Part shown: one piece after another, positions 25,889 to 34,158 of the stretch
Layout of the letters: the number at the start of each line of letters is the position of its first letter
Position numbering within the stretch: the first letter of the stretch is position 1
NCBI RefSeq assembly: GCF_003860215.1
Contig: NZ_RQYH01000019.1
Coordinates: 1 to 40,577, forward strand
Length of the DNA stretch: 40,577 bases
Direction: 5' to 3'
Source of the DNA: Desulfovibrio sp. OH1186_COT-070
GTDB taxonomy: Bacteria; Desulfobacterota; Desulfovibrionia; Desulfovibrionales; Desulfovibrionaceae
Notes under the pieces: generated by a model
The model's input: the letters and a program-made list of their open reading frames with translations, nothing else
What the model was told of the DNA's origin: nothing
Database searches by the model: none
Position numbers and translations under genes: made by a program

Positions 25889-25924
25889 GCATCAGGCGCA
25901 GGGCAGAAACCCTGTGCCTGATGC
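25889..25924 (+). terminator. Terminator shared by DASS transporter and ribF 3' ends
   Basis: A 15-bp stem, 25889-25903 with 25910-25924, contains one G/A difference (a possible wobble pair) and loop CAGAAA, followed by ATTTTC on the plus strand. It overlaps the last codons of minus-strand ribF, so the coding end doubles as a terminator for the opposing gene. Confidence 0.8.
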
Positions 25925-26851
25925 ATTTTCGCTTGCAGCAAGCACATTGCGGGCTACGACCACATCGTCCGCAATCTGGCGGACAAGGGCCTCCACAGAG
26001 TCAAAGCGCCGTTCTGCCCGCAGGCGCGCCACAAATTCCAGGCGCATGGTACAGCCGTACAGATCCTGCCCGCCTTCCAGCAGAAACGTCTCCACGCCCA
26101 CCCGTGTGCCGCCAAAACTGGGCTTGTGCCCGATGCTGGTTGCTGCGGGCCACACATGCCCGTTCACATGAGCGCGGGTGGCATATACGCCTTCCGCAGG
26201 CAAGACCACTGCGCCGCAGTGCAGATTGGCCGTGGGAAAACCCAAAGTTCTGCCGCGCCCGTCACCGTGCACCACTTTCCCGCAGAAACTGTGGCAGCGG
26301 CCCAGAAGTTTCGCCGCCTGCGCCACATCCCCCCGGGCAATGAGCTGACGCAGGGCTGTGGAACTGACCACAAGCCCCTCCCCGGCGGCAACGGCTTCCA
26401 GCCGCTCCACGGCAAAGCTCCACTGGCCGCCCAATTGCCGCAGTACGGGCACCTGCCCGCCACGGTCGCGCCCCAGGGAAAAATCGTGCCCTACCACCAG
26501 ATGGCGCAACCGCATGGGCGCAAAGTGCGTGCGCGCAAAATCCGCAGCATCCAGTGACGCCAGTTCGCGGGTGAAGGGCAATTCCAGTACATGGGGCACG
26601 CCCATGCCCCAAAGAAGGCTCAGGCGATCCTCGCGGCTGGTCAGGGGCACATGCCCCCTGTCGGGAAAAAGCACCTGGCGCGGATGCGGCCAGAAGGTCA
26701 TGACCACCGGGGTCAGGCCCTTGAGACGGCAGACGTCCAGAGTGCGGCGCACAAGAGCCTGATGCCCCAGATGCAGGCCGTCAAAATTGCCGATGGTCAG
26801 GCCCGTGCCCGCAAAACCGCCCAAGGCTGCCACCGAATGCACGATATTCAT
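25892..26851 (-). CDS. ribF: Bifunctional riboflavin kinase / FAD synthetase
   Basis: Phosphorylates riboflavin to FMN and adenylates FMN to FAD. The N-terminal adenylyltransferase domain has LTIGNFDGLHLGHQ (residues 18-31) and FWPHPRQVLFP. The C-terminal kinase domain starts near residue 190 with CGKVVHGDGRGRTLGFPTAN. The length of 319 aa is typical. I chose Met at 26851 (MNIVHSV...), which puts the core at the usual distance and has AGGCGA upstream; an in-frame ATG at 26884 would add 11 Arg-rich residues and has GGGGAG too close. Seven or forty bases separate it from the preceding gene, so both are probably co-transcribed. Confidence 0.95.
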   Translation of the reverse strand: MNIVHSVAALGGFAGTGLTIGNFDGLHLGHQALVRRTLDVCRLKGLTPVVMTFWPHPRQVLFPDRGHVPLTSREDRLSLLWGMGVPHVLELPFTRELASLDAADFARTHFAPMRLRHLVVGHDFSLGRDRGGQVPVLRQLGGQWSFAVERLEAVAAGEGLVVSSTALRQLIARGDVAQAAKLLGRCHSFCGKVVHGDGRGRTLGFPTANLHCGAVVLPAEGVYATRAHVNGHVWPAATSIGHKPSFGGTRVGVETFLLEGGQDLYGCTMRLEFVARLRAERRFDSVEALVRQIADDVVVARNVLAASENASGTGFLPCA

Positions 26852-26891
26852 TTTCGCCTGCCGCGAACGCTCGCGCCGGGGCATCTCCCCG

Positions 26892-27392
26892 TCATATGAG
26901 CCGCTCGAAAATCAGATTGTAGAATTTGCGAATGTGCAGAACAAGCTTGAGATCCATGCTTTTGGCGTGGGCCGCATCGCGCGTGGAAAATGAGGTCAGA
27001 TGCCGGGCCACGGGGCTGAAATCCGCATCGCCCTGCGGCGCGAGCATGCTCCAGTATTCGCGTGCCCGCTCAAGAACATGGGCAGAACGCCTGCCCGGAT
27101 TTTCCCGGCCATAACGCTCCAGAAACATCTCGAACATGCGGTGGGCATCCTGCGGGAAAGAACGCCCCAAGGCCAGCCGCCAGAGGGCCATGTACAGTCC
27201 GGTCAGTTCCGTGATCATCTGGCGGCGGCGCAGAAAGTGCATCCGCCCCACTTTCAGGATTTCCAGTTCCTGCACGTAGTCCGCGTCTGCCAGAAGGGCC
27301 GCGAACTTGTCCAACGCCGCGTCCACAACGGACGCGGACACCGCAAGGGGAGAACATTGTGCGCTTTCAGGCTGTGGAGTGCTGCTGTGCAT
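26892..27392 (-). CDS. Hypothetical protein, helical
   Basis: I do not recognise this 166-aa protein. It looks cytoplasmic and almost wholly alpha-helical, with repeated amphipathic stretches (VVDAALDKFAALLADADYVQ, RRRQMITELTGLYMALWRLA) and a C-terminal LKLVLHIRKFYNLIFERLI. It has no cysteine motif, signal peptide or catalytic signature. The ATG at 27392 lacks a clear Shine-Dalgarno; later starts are possible. It sits between a DEAD-box helicase and ribF on the same strand with short gaps, so it is probably part of that transcript. Codon composition is like that of its neighbours. Confidence 0.6.
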   Translation of the reverse strand: MHSSTPQPESAQCSPLAVSASVVDAALDKFAALLADADYVQELEILKVGRMHFLRRRQMITELTGLYMALWRLALGRSFPQDAHRMFEMFLERYGRENPGRRSAHVLERAREYWSMLAPQGDADFSPVARHLTSFSTRDAAHAKSMDLKLVLHIRKFYNLIFERLI

Positions 27393-27458
27393 GGCCGTTG
27401 GGGGGAAAAACGTGTCCTGCCGGAGATGTCCGGCCAGGCGGCGCAGGAAAAGTCCTGC

Positions 27459-29093
27459 CTATTCCTGTGGGGCGGCCTCCGGAGATCCCGCCTTTGCCCT
27501 GTTCCGCCGACGCGAGGAGCGGCGACGCCGGCCCGCGGCTTCGCCTTCGGGGCGCCGGGCATCGGCCCTGGCCTCCCCACCCGGCGCCTCCGGGACATCC
27601 GCATGCTTCCGCTCCCTGGCCTTGCCGCTTCTGGCCCTGCGGCTTTTGCCGCCCGCCGTGCCTTCCTTTTTCTCCATCGGAACACCGTCGGGAAAGCGGC
27701 TTTCGCGCAGGCTTTCCTGATGGCTGGCGTCCAGCAGCATGGCCAGCAGAAGCAGATTGTCTTCCTCTTCCTCATTGGCCAGTTCCGCAGCCAGCCGCCC
27801 GTAGCGGCTCACGCGCATGCGCTCCAGCCCGGTAAGAGTGCGGAAACGCGCCTCCAGCAGCGCGGTGAGGCGCGCGCCCACAATCTGGGCCACGTCTTCG
27901 TCTGTAGGCAGGGGAAGGGGCGTGAGCGCGATGGAATAGTGCCGGGCAATGCGGTCAAGCTCCATGCGCTGCATGACATCCACCAGAGAAATCACCGTGC
28001 CCGCAGCTCCGGCCCGGCCGGTGCGGCCCGCGCGGTGGATGTAGCTTTCGTGATCTTCCGGCGGCTCATACAAAAAGACGTGCGAAAGCTGGGGAATGTC
28101 AATGCCGCGCGCGGCCACATCCGTAGCCACCAGATATTGCAGCCTGCCCTGACGGACTTTTTCCAGAACACTTTCGCGGCGCGCTTGGGAAATATCCGCC
28201 GACAGTTCGTCTGCATTGTAGCCAAAACCCCGCAACACCCCGGTCAGATAATGGACATTGGCCTTGGTATTGCAAAAAATGATGGCGGAAGCGGGATTTT
28301 CCGTTTCCAGCAGGCGCACCAGCGCGCGGTCCTTGTCCATGGGCTTCACCTCGCAAAAGAGGTGCTGCACGGCGGCCACATGCACTTCTTTCTGTGAGAG
28401 GGAGAGCATGGACGCGTCTGTCATGAACTCCTGCGCAAGTCTGAGCACATGCGGCGGATAGGTGGCGGAAAAAAGACAGGTGTGGAGGGGGCGTTGGGGC
28501 AGATACCGCTGGATTTCCTTCATGTCCGGATAAAATCCGATGGAAAGCATGCGGTCTGCCTCGTCAAAGACCAGAACCCGCAAACGGTCCAGACAGAGGG
28601 TGCGGCGCAGCAGATGATCCAGAACGCGGCCGGGCGTGCCCACCACAAGCTGCGCCCCGTCGCGCAGGGCGTCCATCTGCTTTTTGTAGCCCACCCCGCC
28701 GTATACGGCGATGGTCTGGATGCCCGTTCCGTCAAAAATGGTCGCAGCTTCCCGCTCCACCTGAAGGGCGAGTTCGCGCGTGGGGGCAAGCACAAGAGCC
28801 TGGGGAGCCTTCAACTCCGGATCAAGACAGGGCAGAAGGGGCAACAGGTAGCAGCCTGTCTTGCCGCTGCCCGTGCGGGACTGCACCATGATGTCGCGCC
28901 CGGCCAACAGATAGGGCAGAGCCAGCGACTGCACCGGCATGAGGGTTTGCCAGCCCGCGCGGGCGCAGGCAGAACGTATGCCCTCGGGCAAAGCTTCCAG
29001 CGATGTCGGCGGCAGGGCATCCCGGGGTTCACAAAAAGAAAAATGTTCGCCTGCCGCGCCTGTGTCCGCATCTTGGCGGATGGATTCTGTCAT
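27459..29093 (-). CDS. DEAD-box ATP-dependent RNA helicase
   Basis: A 544-aa SF2 RNA helicase. Motifs in order: Q-motif region WQTLMPVQSLALP, Walker A SRTGSGKTG (72-80), APTRELALQ, TPGRVLD, DEAD at 177-180, SAT at 209-211, then the second RecA domain with IIFCNTKANV, VATDVAARGIDIP and HRAGRTGRAG. The C-terminal ~80 residues are strongly basic (RRRRSSRRRNRAKAG), a typical RNA-binding tail as in RhlE/RhlB-like proteins. It unwinds short RNA duplexes in ribosome assembly or RNA decay. ATG 29093 is supported by AAAGGA; the upstream open frame is unlikely. Divergent from hisI over 314 bp. Confidence 0.93.
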   Translation of the reverse strand: MTESIRQDADTGAAGEHFSFCEPRDALPPTSLEALPEGIRSACARAGWQTLMPVQSLALPYLLAGRDIMVQSRTGSGKTGCYLLPLLPCLDPELKAPQALVLAPTRELALQVEREAATIFDGTGIQTIAVYGGVGYKKQMDALRDGAQLVVGTPGRVLDHLLRRTLCLDRLRVLVFDEADRMLSIGFYPDMKEIQRYLPQRPLHTCLFSATYPPHVLRLAQEFMTDASMLSLSQKEVHVAAVQHLFCEVKPMDKDRALVRLLETENPASAIIFCNTKANVHYLTGVLRGFGYNADELSADISQARRESVLEKVRQGRLQYLVATDVAARGIDIPQLSHVFLYEPPEDHESYIHRAGRTGRAGAAGTVISLVDVMQRMELDRIARHYSIALTPLPLPTDEDVAQIVGARLTALLEARFRTLTGLERMRVSRYGRLAAELANEEEEDNLLLLAMLLDASHQESLRESRFPDGVPMEKKEGTAGGKSRRARSGKARERKHADVPEAPGGEARADARRPEGEAAGRRRRSSRRRNRAKAGSPEAAPQE

Positions 29094-29341
29094 ACGTCCT
29101 TTCCCGAAAACCGGAGTGCATCCCCGCCGGAGTGCTCCGCCAATGGCAGAGGCTGCGGTGAAGAAAAAAAGAAATGCTGCACAAAAGCATGCCACAGCGG
29201 GCCGGGATGCGCAAGCTTCCCCGAGCCCCCACGGTCAGGGATGCCCCATACTTTCGGCGCAAGGCCGCGAATCCGGCTTTGCCCACATCGGACAGCGAGC
29301 AGAGTGCACGGCACATCGCGGGCACGGGCGGATTTTCCGGC

Positions 29342-29370
29342 TTGCATCCGGCGTCGCTTGCGGCTATCGT
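29342..29370 (+). promoter_or_regulatory. Candidate promoter of hisI-hisG
   Basis: TTGCAT (29342-29347) and TATCGT (29365-29370), separated by 17 bp, lie 37 bp before hisI. The rest of the divergent region 29094-29407 holds no gene I can support and no clear attenuator or leader peptide. Confidence 0.45.
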
Positions 29371-29407
29371 AAAAAGCTGCCGTACCTTCCTTGCCGAGGA
29401 TTTTTCC

Positions 29408-29800
29408 ATGAGCGTGCCCCGCACTCCTCCTTTTGCTCCCGATTTCTCCAAGGGACTGCTGCCCGCCGTGGCCCAGGACCATCGCAGCGGTGACGTGCTC
29501 ATGCTGGCCTATATGAACGAGGAAGCCTGGCAAAAAACGCTCCAGACCGGAGAGGTCCACTACTGGAGCCGCAGCCGCAACCAGTTGTGGCACAAGGGCG
29601 CGACATCGGGAAATGTGCAGAAAGTGCGCTCCGTGCGTCTGGATTGCGACAGTGACGCCATCCTCCTGCTGGTGGAGCAGGAGGGGGGAGCCGCCTGCCA
29701 TACCGGACGGCGCTCCTGCTTTTACCGGGAATGGAAGGACGGAAGCCCGCGGGAGTGCTCTCCCCGCGTTTTTGACCCCAAGGACGTGTACGGCGGATAG
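29408..29800 (+). CDS. hisI: Phosphoribosyl-AMP cyclohydrolase
   Basis: Third step of histidine synthesis: opens the adenine ring of PR-AMP. At 130 aa it is the stand-alone HisI form, without the fused HisE pyrophosphohydrolase. Mg-binding DxDxD is D79-D81-D83 (LDCDSDA), and zinc cysteines C80, C97 (ACHTG) and C104 (SCFY) match the family. [20 protein letters not shown] is the conserved core. ATG 29408 follows GAGGA. hisG begins 11 bp after the stop, so the two are one operon; the remaining his genes are elsewhere. Confidence 0.96.
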   Translation: MSVPRTPPFAPDFSKGLLPAVAQDHRSGDVLMLAYMNEEAWQKTLQTGEVHYWSRSRNQLWHKGATSGNVQKVRSVRLDCDSDAILLLVEQEGGAACHTGRRSCFYREWKDGSPRECSPRVFDPKDVYGG

Positions 29801-29811
29801 AGGAAACTGTC

Positions 29812-30705
29812 ATGCCCAACGAAACAAAACCCCTGCTCAAGCTCGGCGTGCCCAAGGGCTCGCTGGAAGACGCCACCATAGACCTGTTCGAGCGGGCCGG
29901 ATGGAAAATCCGCAAACATGCCCGCAACTATTTTCCCGACATCAATGACCCGCAGATCAGCGCCTCCCTGTGCCGTGTGCAGGAAATCGGGGGCTATGTC
30001 CAGGCGGGGGTGCTGGATGCGGGCATTGTGGGCCTGGACTGGCTGGTGGAAGGAGGCCATGAAAACATGGTCATCCGGATTTCGGATCTCGTCTATTCCA
30101 AAACGTCCAACCGGCCCTGCCGCTGGGTGCTGGCCGTGGCGGGCGACTCGCCCTACCGTACGCCCGCCGACCTCCAAGGCAAGCGCGTTGCCACCGAAAT
30201 AGAGGGGCTGACCCGGCGCTACTTTGCCGAAAAAGGCATCGAAGTGGACGTTTTCTACTCCTGGGGGGCCACCGAGGCCAAGGTGGTGGAAGGGCTGGCC
30301 GACGGCATTGTGGAGGTTACGGAAACCGGCACCACCATCCGCGCCCACGGCCTGCGCATCATTGATGAGGTCATGGTTTCCCATCCGGTGCTCATCGCCA
30401 ACAATGACGCCTGGAACGACCCCGCCAGACGCGCCAAGATCAGCCAGCTGGATCTGCTTTTGCAAGGCGCGCTCAGGGCGGAAAATCTGGTGGCCCTCAA
30501 AATGAACGCCCCTGCCGACAACCTGCCCGCCATCCTTGAAATGCTGCCCTCCCTTAATTCGCCCACGGTTTCGCCCCTGCGCGACCAGCGCTGGCTCGCG
30601 GTGGAAGCGGTGGTGAACATTGACGTGGTGCGCGATCTCATCCCCCGCCTGCGCTCCGCCGGAGCGGAAGGCATTATCGAATACGCGCTGAACAAGGTCA
30701 TCTGA
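29812..30705 (+). CDS. hisG: ATP phosphoribosyltransferase, long form
   Basis: Commits PRPP and ATP to histidine synthesis and is feedback-inhibited by histidine. It is the long, HisZ-independent form: 297 aa with the catalytic double domain (LGVPKGSLEDATIDLF, DAGIVGLDWL, GLADGIVEVTETGTTIRAHG with the PRPP loop) and a C-terminal ACT-like regulatory domain from about 222 onward (ALKMNAPADNLPAILEMLPS ... AEGIIEYALNKVI). Starts at ATG 29812 after TAGAGGAAAC. Feedback control by histidine is expected from the domain layout. Confidence 0.96.
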   Translation: MPNETKPLLKLGVPKGSLEDATIDLFERAGWKIRKHARNYFPDINDPQISASLCRVQEIGGYVQAGVLDAGIVGLDWLVEGGHENMVIRISDLVYSKTSNRPCRWVLAVAGDSPYRTPADLQGKRVATEIEGLTRRYFAEKGIEVDVFYSWGATEAKVVEGLADGIVEVTETGTTIRAHGLRIIDEVMVSHPVLIANNDAWNDPARRAKISQLDLLLQGALRAENLVALKMNAPADNLPAILEMLPSLNSPTVSPLRDQRWLAVEAVVNIDVVRDLIPRLRSAGAEGIIEYALNKVI

Positions 30706-30764
30706 CCCCGCCACGTGCGGACAACGCGCACCGGTACCGGCCGCTGCCGTTTCAGGGAGTCTTC

Positions 30765-31544
30765 ATGTCCACCGATGCCAGCCGCGAGCTTCTGGAAAGT
30801 CTGCCGGAACTGCCCAACGGCAAGACCTTCTGCTTTGACTGCAATCCGGAAGTGCCCTGCTTCAACCGCTGCTGTGCGGAACTGACCCTGCCCCTCACGC
30901 CGTACGATGTGCTGCGCCTGTGCCGCCATCTGGGCATGGGCAGCGAGGCTTTTCTCGGCACTTTTGCCACCATGCGCTCCTTTCCGGACACGGGCTTTCC
31001 CCTGCCCATGCTGCGCATGCTGGACGGCCCCGACGAACTCTGTCCCTTTGTGACGCCCGCGGGCTGCGCGGTCTACGATGACCGCCCCGGAGCGTGCCGC
31101 TTTTATCCTCTGGGACGCGGCACAAAAATTGCCAGCGAGGGCGTGGCCGAACGCTTTTTTGTGGTTCGCGAGGACCATTGCCGCGGCTTTGACACAGGCA
31201 CGGAGCGCACCGCCGCACAGTGGCTCGCCCATCAGGAACTCCAGCCCTTCAACGCTTCCAACGACAAATACATGCGCCTCATGTCCCTGGTGCGGGCCAC
31301 GGGCAGCCCTCTGGAATCCCGCATGGCCACCATGTGCGTTCTTGCCCTTTTCCAGATGGACAAGTTCCGCCAGTTTCTCACCGCCATGCGCGTTTGCGAC
31401 CGGCTGGATCTTTCAGCAGAGCGCAGGCAAGCCGCCATGGAAGACAGCCTGCACGGAGACGAAGCTCTCCTGGACTTTGGCCTGGACTGGATGGAGTTGA
31501 TCATCTTCGGGCAGAGCCAGGGGCTGGCCCCCAAGGCCGACTGA
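30765..31544 (+). CDS. YkgJ-family cysteine cluster protein
   Basis: A 259-aa protein of the zinc/iron-chelating YkgJ/UPF0153 group. An N-terminal cysteine cluster is seen at C23, C26, C32, C36 and C37 (CFDCNPEVPCFNRCC), with further cysteines in LCPFVTPAGCAVYDDRPGAC at about residues 89-108. The biochemical role of the family is not established; metal binding is inferred from the cysteines. The C-terminal 120 residues are helical and unassigned. ATG 30765 follows AGGGAG, 59 bp after hisG; it may be in the his transcript. No signal peptide. Confidence 0.8.
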   Translation: MSTDASRELLESLPELPNGKTFCFDCNPEVPCFNRCCAELTLPLTPYDVLRLCRHLGMGSEAFLGTFATMRSFPDTGFPLPMLRMLDGPDELCPFVTPAGCAVYDDRPGACRFYPLGRGTKIASEGVAERFFVVREDHCRGFDTGTERTAAQWLAHQELQPFNASNDKYMRLMSLVRATGSPLESRMATMCVLALFQMDKFRQFLTAMRVCDRLDLSAERRQAAMEDSLHGDEALLDFGLDWMELIIFGQSQGLAPKAD

Positions 31545-31664
31545 CCACCCCAAAGCCGCTCTCCCCGCTTCAGCGGCGCAGCCACAGCGGATACGCCTCT
31601 TTTCTTCCCTGCCGTGGGCAACCTTCCTGAGACATTCATCCAACTCCTCACCCGCTTTCCTGCC

Positions 31665-31693
31665 TTGACAGGAGGGTATATCCCCACTATCAC
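31665..31693 (+). promoter_or_regulatory. Candidate promoter at the PilZ gene
   Basis: Perfect TTGACA (31665-31670), 17-bp spacer and TATCAC (31688-31693). The predicted start would fall almost on the annotated ATG (31699), so either the transcript is leaderless or one of the two calls is wrong. Confidence 0.35.
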
Positions 31694-31698
31694 AAACC

Positions 31699-32577
31699 AT
31701 GTGCTCCATGCTTGACTCGACATTCTCCCTCTGGAACTCCGGCCATTTTGACGCCTTTGCCACGGCTCTGCGCCAGAGGGTCACGGTTCGTCTCAAGTGT
31801 TGCGTGCGCTGGGAAGGAAAACCCACGGATCTGATCTTCTATGGCCGCTTTCGCAGCGTGGAGGGGCGGGACGCCCAGTTTCTCATCCGCGACATGAAAG
31901 TCCTGCCCGACAAGCCCAAGGGCTATGAGGGCAACGGAGAATTTTTCTTCTGTCTGGAGCACGAAAGCTCTCCTGAGATGGTGGAGCGCGTGGGCTTTCA
32001 AGGCACAGCCATCATTCTCGGCACCAAAAGCGGCACAAAGGAAGCCTTGCGCTTCATTTCCCTGCGTCTGCCGCGCACGTTCGTCACCCGCAAGATGCGA
32101 CGCGACAAGCGCGTTCCCTGGGGCAGAGAACGCAGCCGGCTGGCCGGCGCCACCATTGTGACCACCCCGCCGGAAACCAAGGCCGACTTGCGCGACATGA
32201 TTGCGGCCTGCTACAAAAAAAATCCCAAGGCCCTGCACCTCATCGACCTTTCTGCGGGCGGGGCCTGCGCCTGCCTGCCCGGAGAAATCGCCAGCACGCC
32301 CCTTTCCGCCAAGCCTGTCTACCTTTTCTTTCTGGCCCCCAGCGCCGCGCCGCCCTCCTCCCTGCCGCATGTTTTTCTGGCGAAAAAACTGGGGTTTTGT
32401 CAGGAAAGTTGCGAAAAGGGATATGCCGTCCGTCTGTTTTTCCAGAAAGAACTGAACTGGGAAGAAAGCCAGACCCAACTGGAATGGACAGATATTGAGG
32501 CTGTCGGCTCCCGCGCCCTGCGCACCCTTCTCGACCAGTACGACGACGGCGAAGACGACGAGTGGCTGCGCTCGTAG
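31699..32577 (+). CDS. PilZ-domain protein, putative c-di-GMP receptor
   Basis: The C-terminal half carries both PilZ signature elements: RxxxR as R134-R138 (RRDKR) and DxSxxG as D183-S185-G188 (HLIDLSAGGACA). These bind cyclic di-GMP in family members. The N-terminal ~125 residues resemble a YcgR-like beta-barrel domain (RFRSVEGRDAQFLIRD, FRFISL-like strands) but are divergent. At 292 aa with this two-domain plan, a role in motility, adhesion or exopolysaccharide control is plausible, not shown. Neither ATG 31699 nor ATG 31708 has a Shine-Dalgarno, leaving the start uncertain. Convergent with the fumarase genes. Confidence 0.8.
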   Translation: MCSMLDSTFSLWNSGHFDAFATALRQRVTVRLKCCVRWEGKPTDLIFYGRFRSVEGRDAQFLIRDMKVLPDKPKGYEGNGEFFFCLEHESSPEMVERVGFQGTAIILGTKSGTKEALRFISLRLPRTFVTRKMRRDKRVPWGRERSRLAGATIVTTPPETKADLRDMIAACYKKNPKALHLIDLSAGGACACLPGEIASTPLSAKPVYLFFLAPSAAPPSSLPHVFLAKKLGFCQESCEKGYAVRLFFQKELNWEESQTQLEWTDIEAVGSRALRTLLDQYDDGEDDEWLRS

Positions 32578-32657
32578 CAGCCCTGAAGCCGCACAAACGC
32601 ACCGCCGGACGCTGCGGACCCTCGGCACAGCGGCCCGAAATCAGGCGGTTGGCGGGG

Positions 32658-33218
32658 CTACAGCCTGCGGTACAGCGCCTGCCCGCTCTCATACCGATTG
32701 CCGCCCGCGGCATCAATGACCACAATGGCGGGGAAATCCTCCACTTCCATAAGCGCGAGGGCCTCCGGCCCAAGGTCGCCATAGGCCAGCACCGTGTACT
32801 TTCTGATGCAGCGGGCAATGAGCGCGCCCGCTCCGCCCACAGCGGCCAGATAGGGCACGCCGTGCCTTTTCATGGCCTCCACCACTTCCGGCCTGCGGTT
32901 GCCCTTGCCGATCATGCCCCTGATGCCCTGCCCCAGCAGGCGCGGGGTATAGGCATCCATACGTCCTGCGGTGGTCGGCCCCGCAGCCCCGATGACCCGC
33001 CCCGGCGGGGCCGGGCTTGGCCCCACATAATAGATCACGGCTCCCCGCAGATCCACGGGCGGCTCTTCGCCCCGATCCAGCGCCTCCACCAGACGTTTGT
33101 GCGCGGCATCGCGGGCAGCCAGCACGCGGCCCGAAATGAGCACTTTGTCGCCAGCCGCAAGGCTGCGCGCCGTGGCTTCGTCAAAGGGGGCACGGATTCT
33201 TTTCACCGTGTTTTCCAT
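32658..33218 (-). CDS. Class I fumarate hydratase, beta subunit
   Basis: The C-terminal-domain subunit of the oxygen-sensitive [4Fe-4S] fumarase/tartrate dehydratase type, interconverting fumarate and malate. At 186 aa it has the signature GPTTAGRMDAYTPRLLGQGI, and GMIGKGNR and DFPAIVVIDAAGG near the C-terminus. ATG 33218 is set by GGAGGGA immediately upstream; the longer open frame overlaps the alpha gene. It follows the alpha subunit by 25 bp, so both are co-expressed. In sulfate reducers this enzyme serves the reductive or oxidative C4 branch of central metabolism. Confidence 0.93.
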   Translation of the reverse strand: MENTVKRIRAPFDEATARSLAAGDKVLISGRVLAARDAAHKRLVEALDRGEEPPVDLRGAVIYYVGPSPAPPGRVIGAAGPTTAGRMDAYTPRLLGQGIRGMIGKGNRRPEVVEAMKRHGVPYLAAVGGAGALIARCIRKYTVLAYGDLGPEALALMEVEDFPAIVVIDAAGGNRYESGQALYRRL

Positions 33219-33243
33219 ATTCCCTCCGCTCCGTGCCGCGTGC

Positions 33244-34089
33244 CTACAGCACGGCTTCGGCATGGCGCGCCGCATGACAATTCATGTTGACGGCCACAGG
33301 CAACGAGGCGATGTGGGCTGACGCCCACTCCACATGCACCTTGAGGGCCGTGGTCAGGCCGCCCAGCCCCTGCGGCCCGATGCCGCTCCTGTTGACCAGT
33401 TCCAGCAGTTCGTCTTCAAGGGCCGCATAGCGGGGATCGGCATTGCGGCTTTCGAGGCTGCGGGCCGCGGCCCGCTTGGCGCAGAGGGCCGCCACCTCCA
33501 TCGTCCCCCCCAAACCCACGCCCACCACCAAGGGCGGACAGGAATCCGGCCCCGCGGCCAGCACCGCATCCAGCACGACTTTGCGCACGCCGTCCATGCC
33601 GTCGGCCGGAACAAGCATTTTGAGCACGCTCTTGTTTTCCGATCCCGCGCCCTTGGGCGCGAACCGCAGGCGCAGACTGTCGCCGGGCACAAGGCGGGTA
33701 TGGATGACTGCCGGAGTATTGTCCCCGGTATTGCGGCGCTCAAACAGGGGCTCCGCCACGCAGGACATGCGCAGGCAGCCTTGCGCATAGCCGCGGCGCA
33801 CGCCCTCGTTGACAGCCTCCTCAAAGCCTCCACCCACAATGCGCACGTCCTGGCCGACATCGGCAAAAATCACGGCCAGGCCTGTGTCCTGGCAGAGCGG
33901 AACGGCAGAAGAGGCGGCAATGGAGGCATTTTCCAGCAGTTGGTCCAGAATATCCCTGCCCACGGGTGAAATCTCGCTCTCCCGCGCCTGCCGCAAGGCA
34001 TTTGCCGCGCTGTCGGGCAGGCGGCAACAGGCGCGCACAGCCAGATCGGCCACCACGCAGGCGATGCTGTCAACATGGATTTCCTTCAT
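33244..34089 (-). CDS. Class I fumarate hydratase, alpha subunit
   Basis: The N-terminal-domain subunit that holds the catalytic [4Fe-4S] cluster. Likely cluster cysteines are C66 (PLCQDTG), C184 (DSCPPLVVGVGLGG) and C267 (NMNCHAARHA), spaced like those of single-chain class I fumarases. The length of 281 aa matches two-subunit enzymes. A strong GGGAGGGA site precedes ATG 34089. The gene starts 69 bp after modC on the same strand with no evident terminator, so read-through from modBC is possible. Tartrate dehydratase is an alternative activity, but no tartrate genes are nearby. Confidence 0.93.
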   Translation of the reverse strand: MKEIHVDSIACVVADLAVRACCRLPDSAANALRQARESEISPVGRDILDQLLENASIAASSAVPLCQDTGLAVIFADVGQDVRIVGGGFEEAVNEGVRRGYAQGCLRMSCVAEPLFERRNTGDNTPAVIHTRLVPGDSLRLRFAPKGAGSENKSVLKMLVPADGMDGVRKVVLDAVLAAGPDSCPPLVVGVGLGGTMEVAALCAKRAAARSLESRNADPRYAALEDELLELVNRSGIGPQGLGGLTTALKVHVEWASAHIASLPVAVNMNCHAARHAEAVL

Positions 34090-34158
34090 GCAATCTCCCT
34101 CCCCCTCCGGGCCTTGTGGGCAAAAAATCGCTTGCGGGCGGCAAACAGGTACTGCCGC

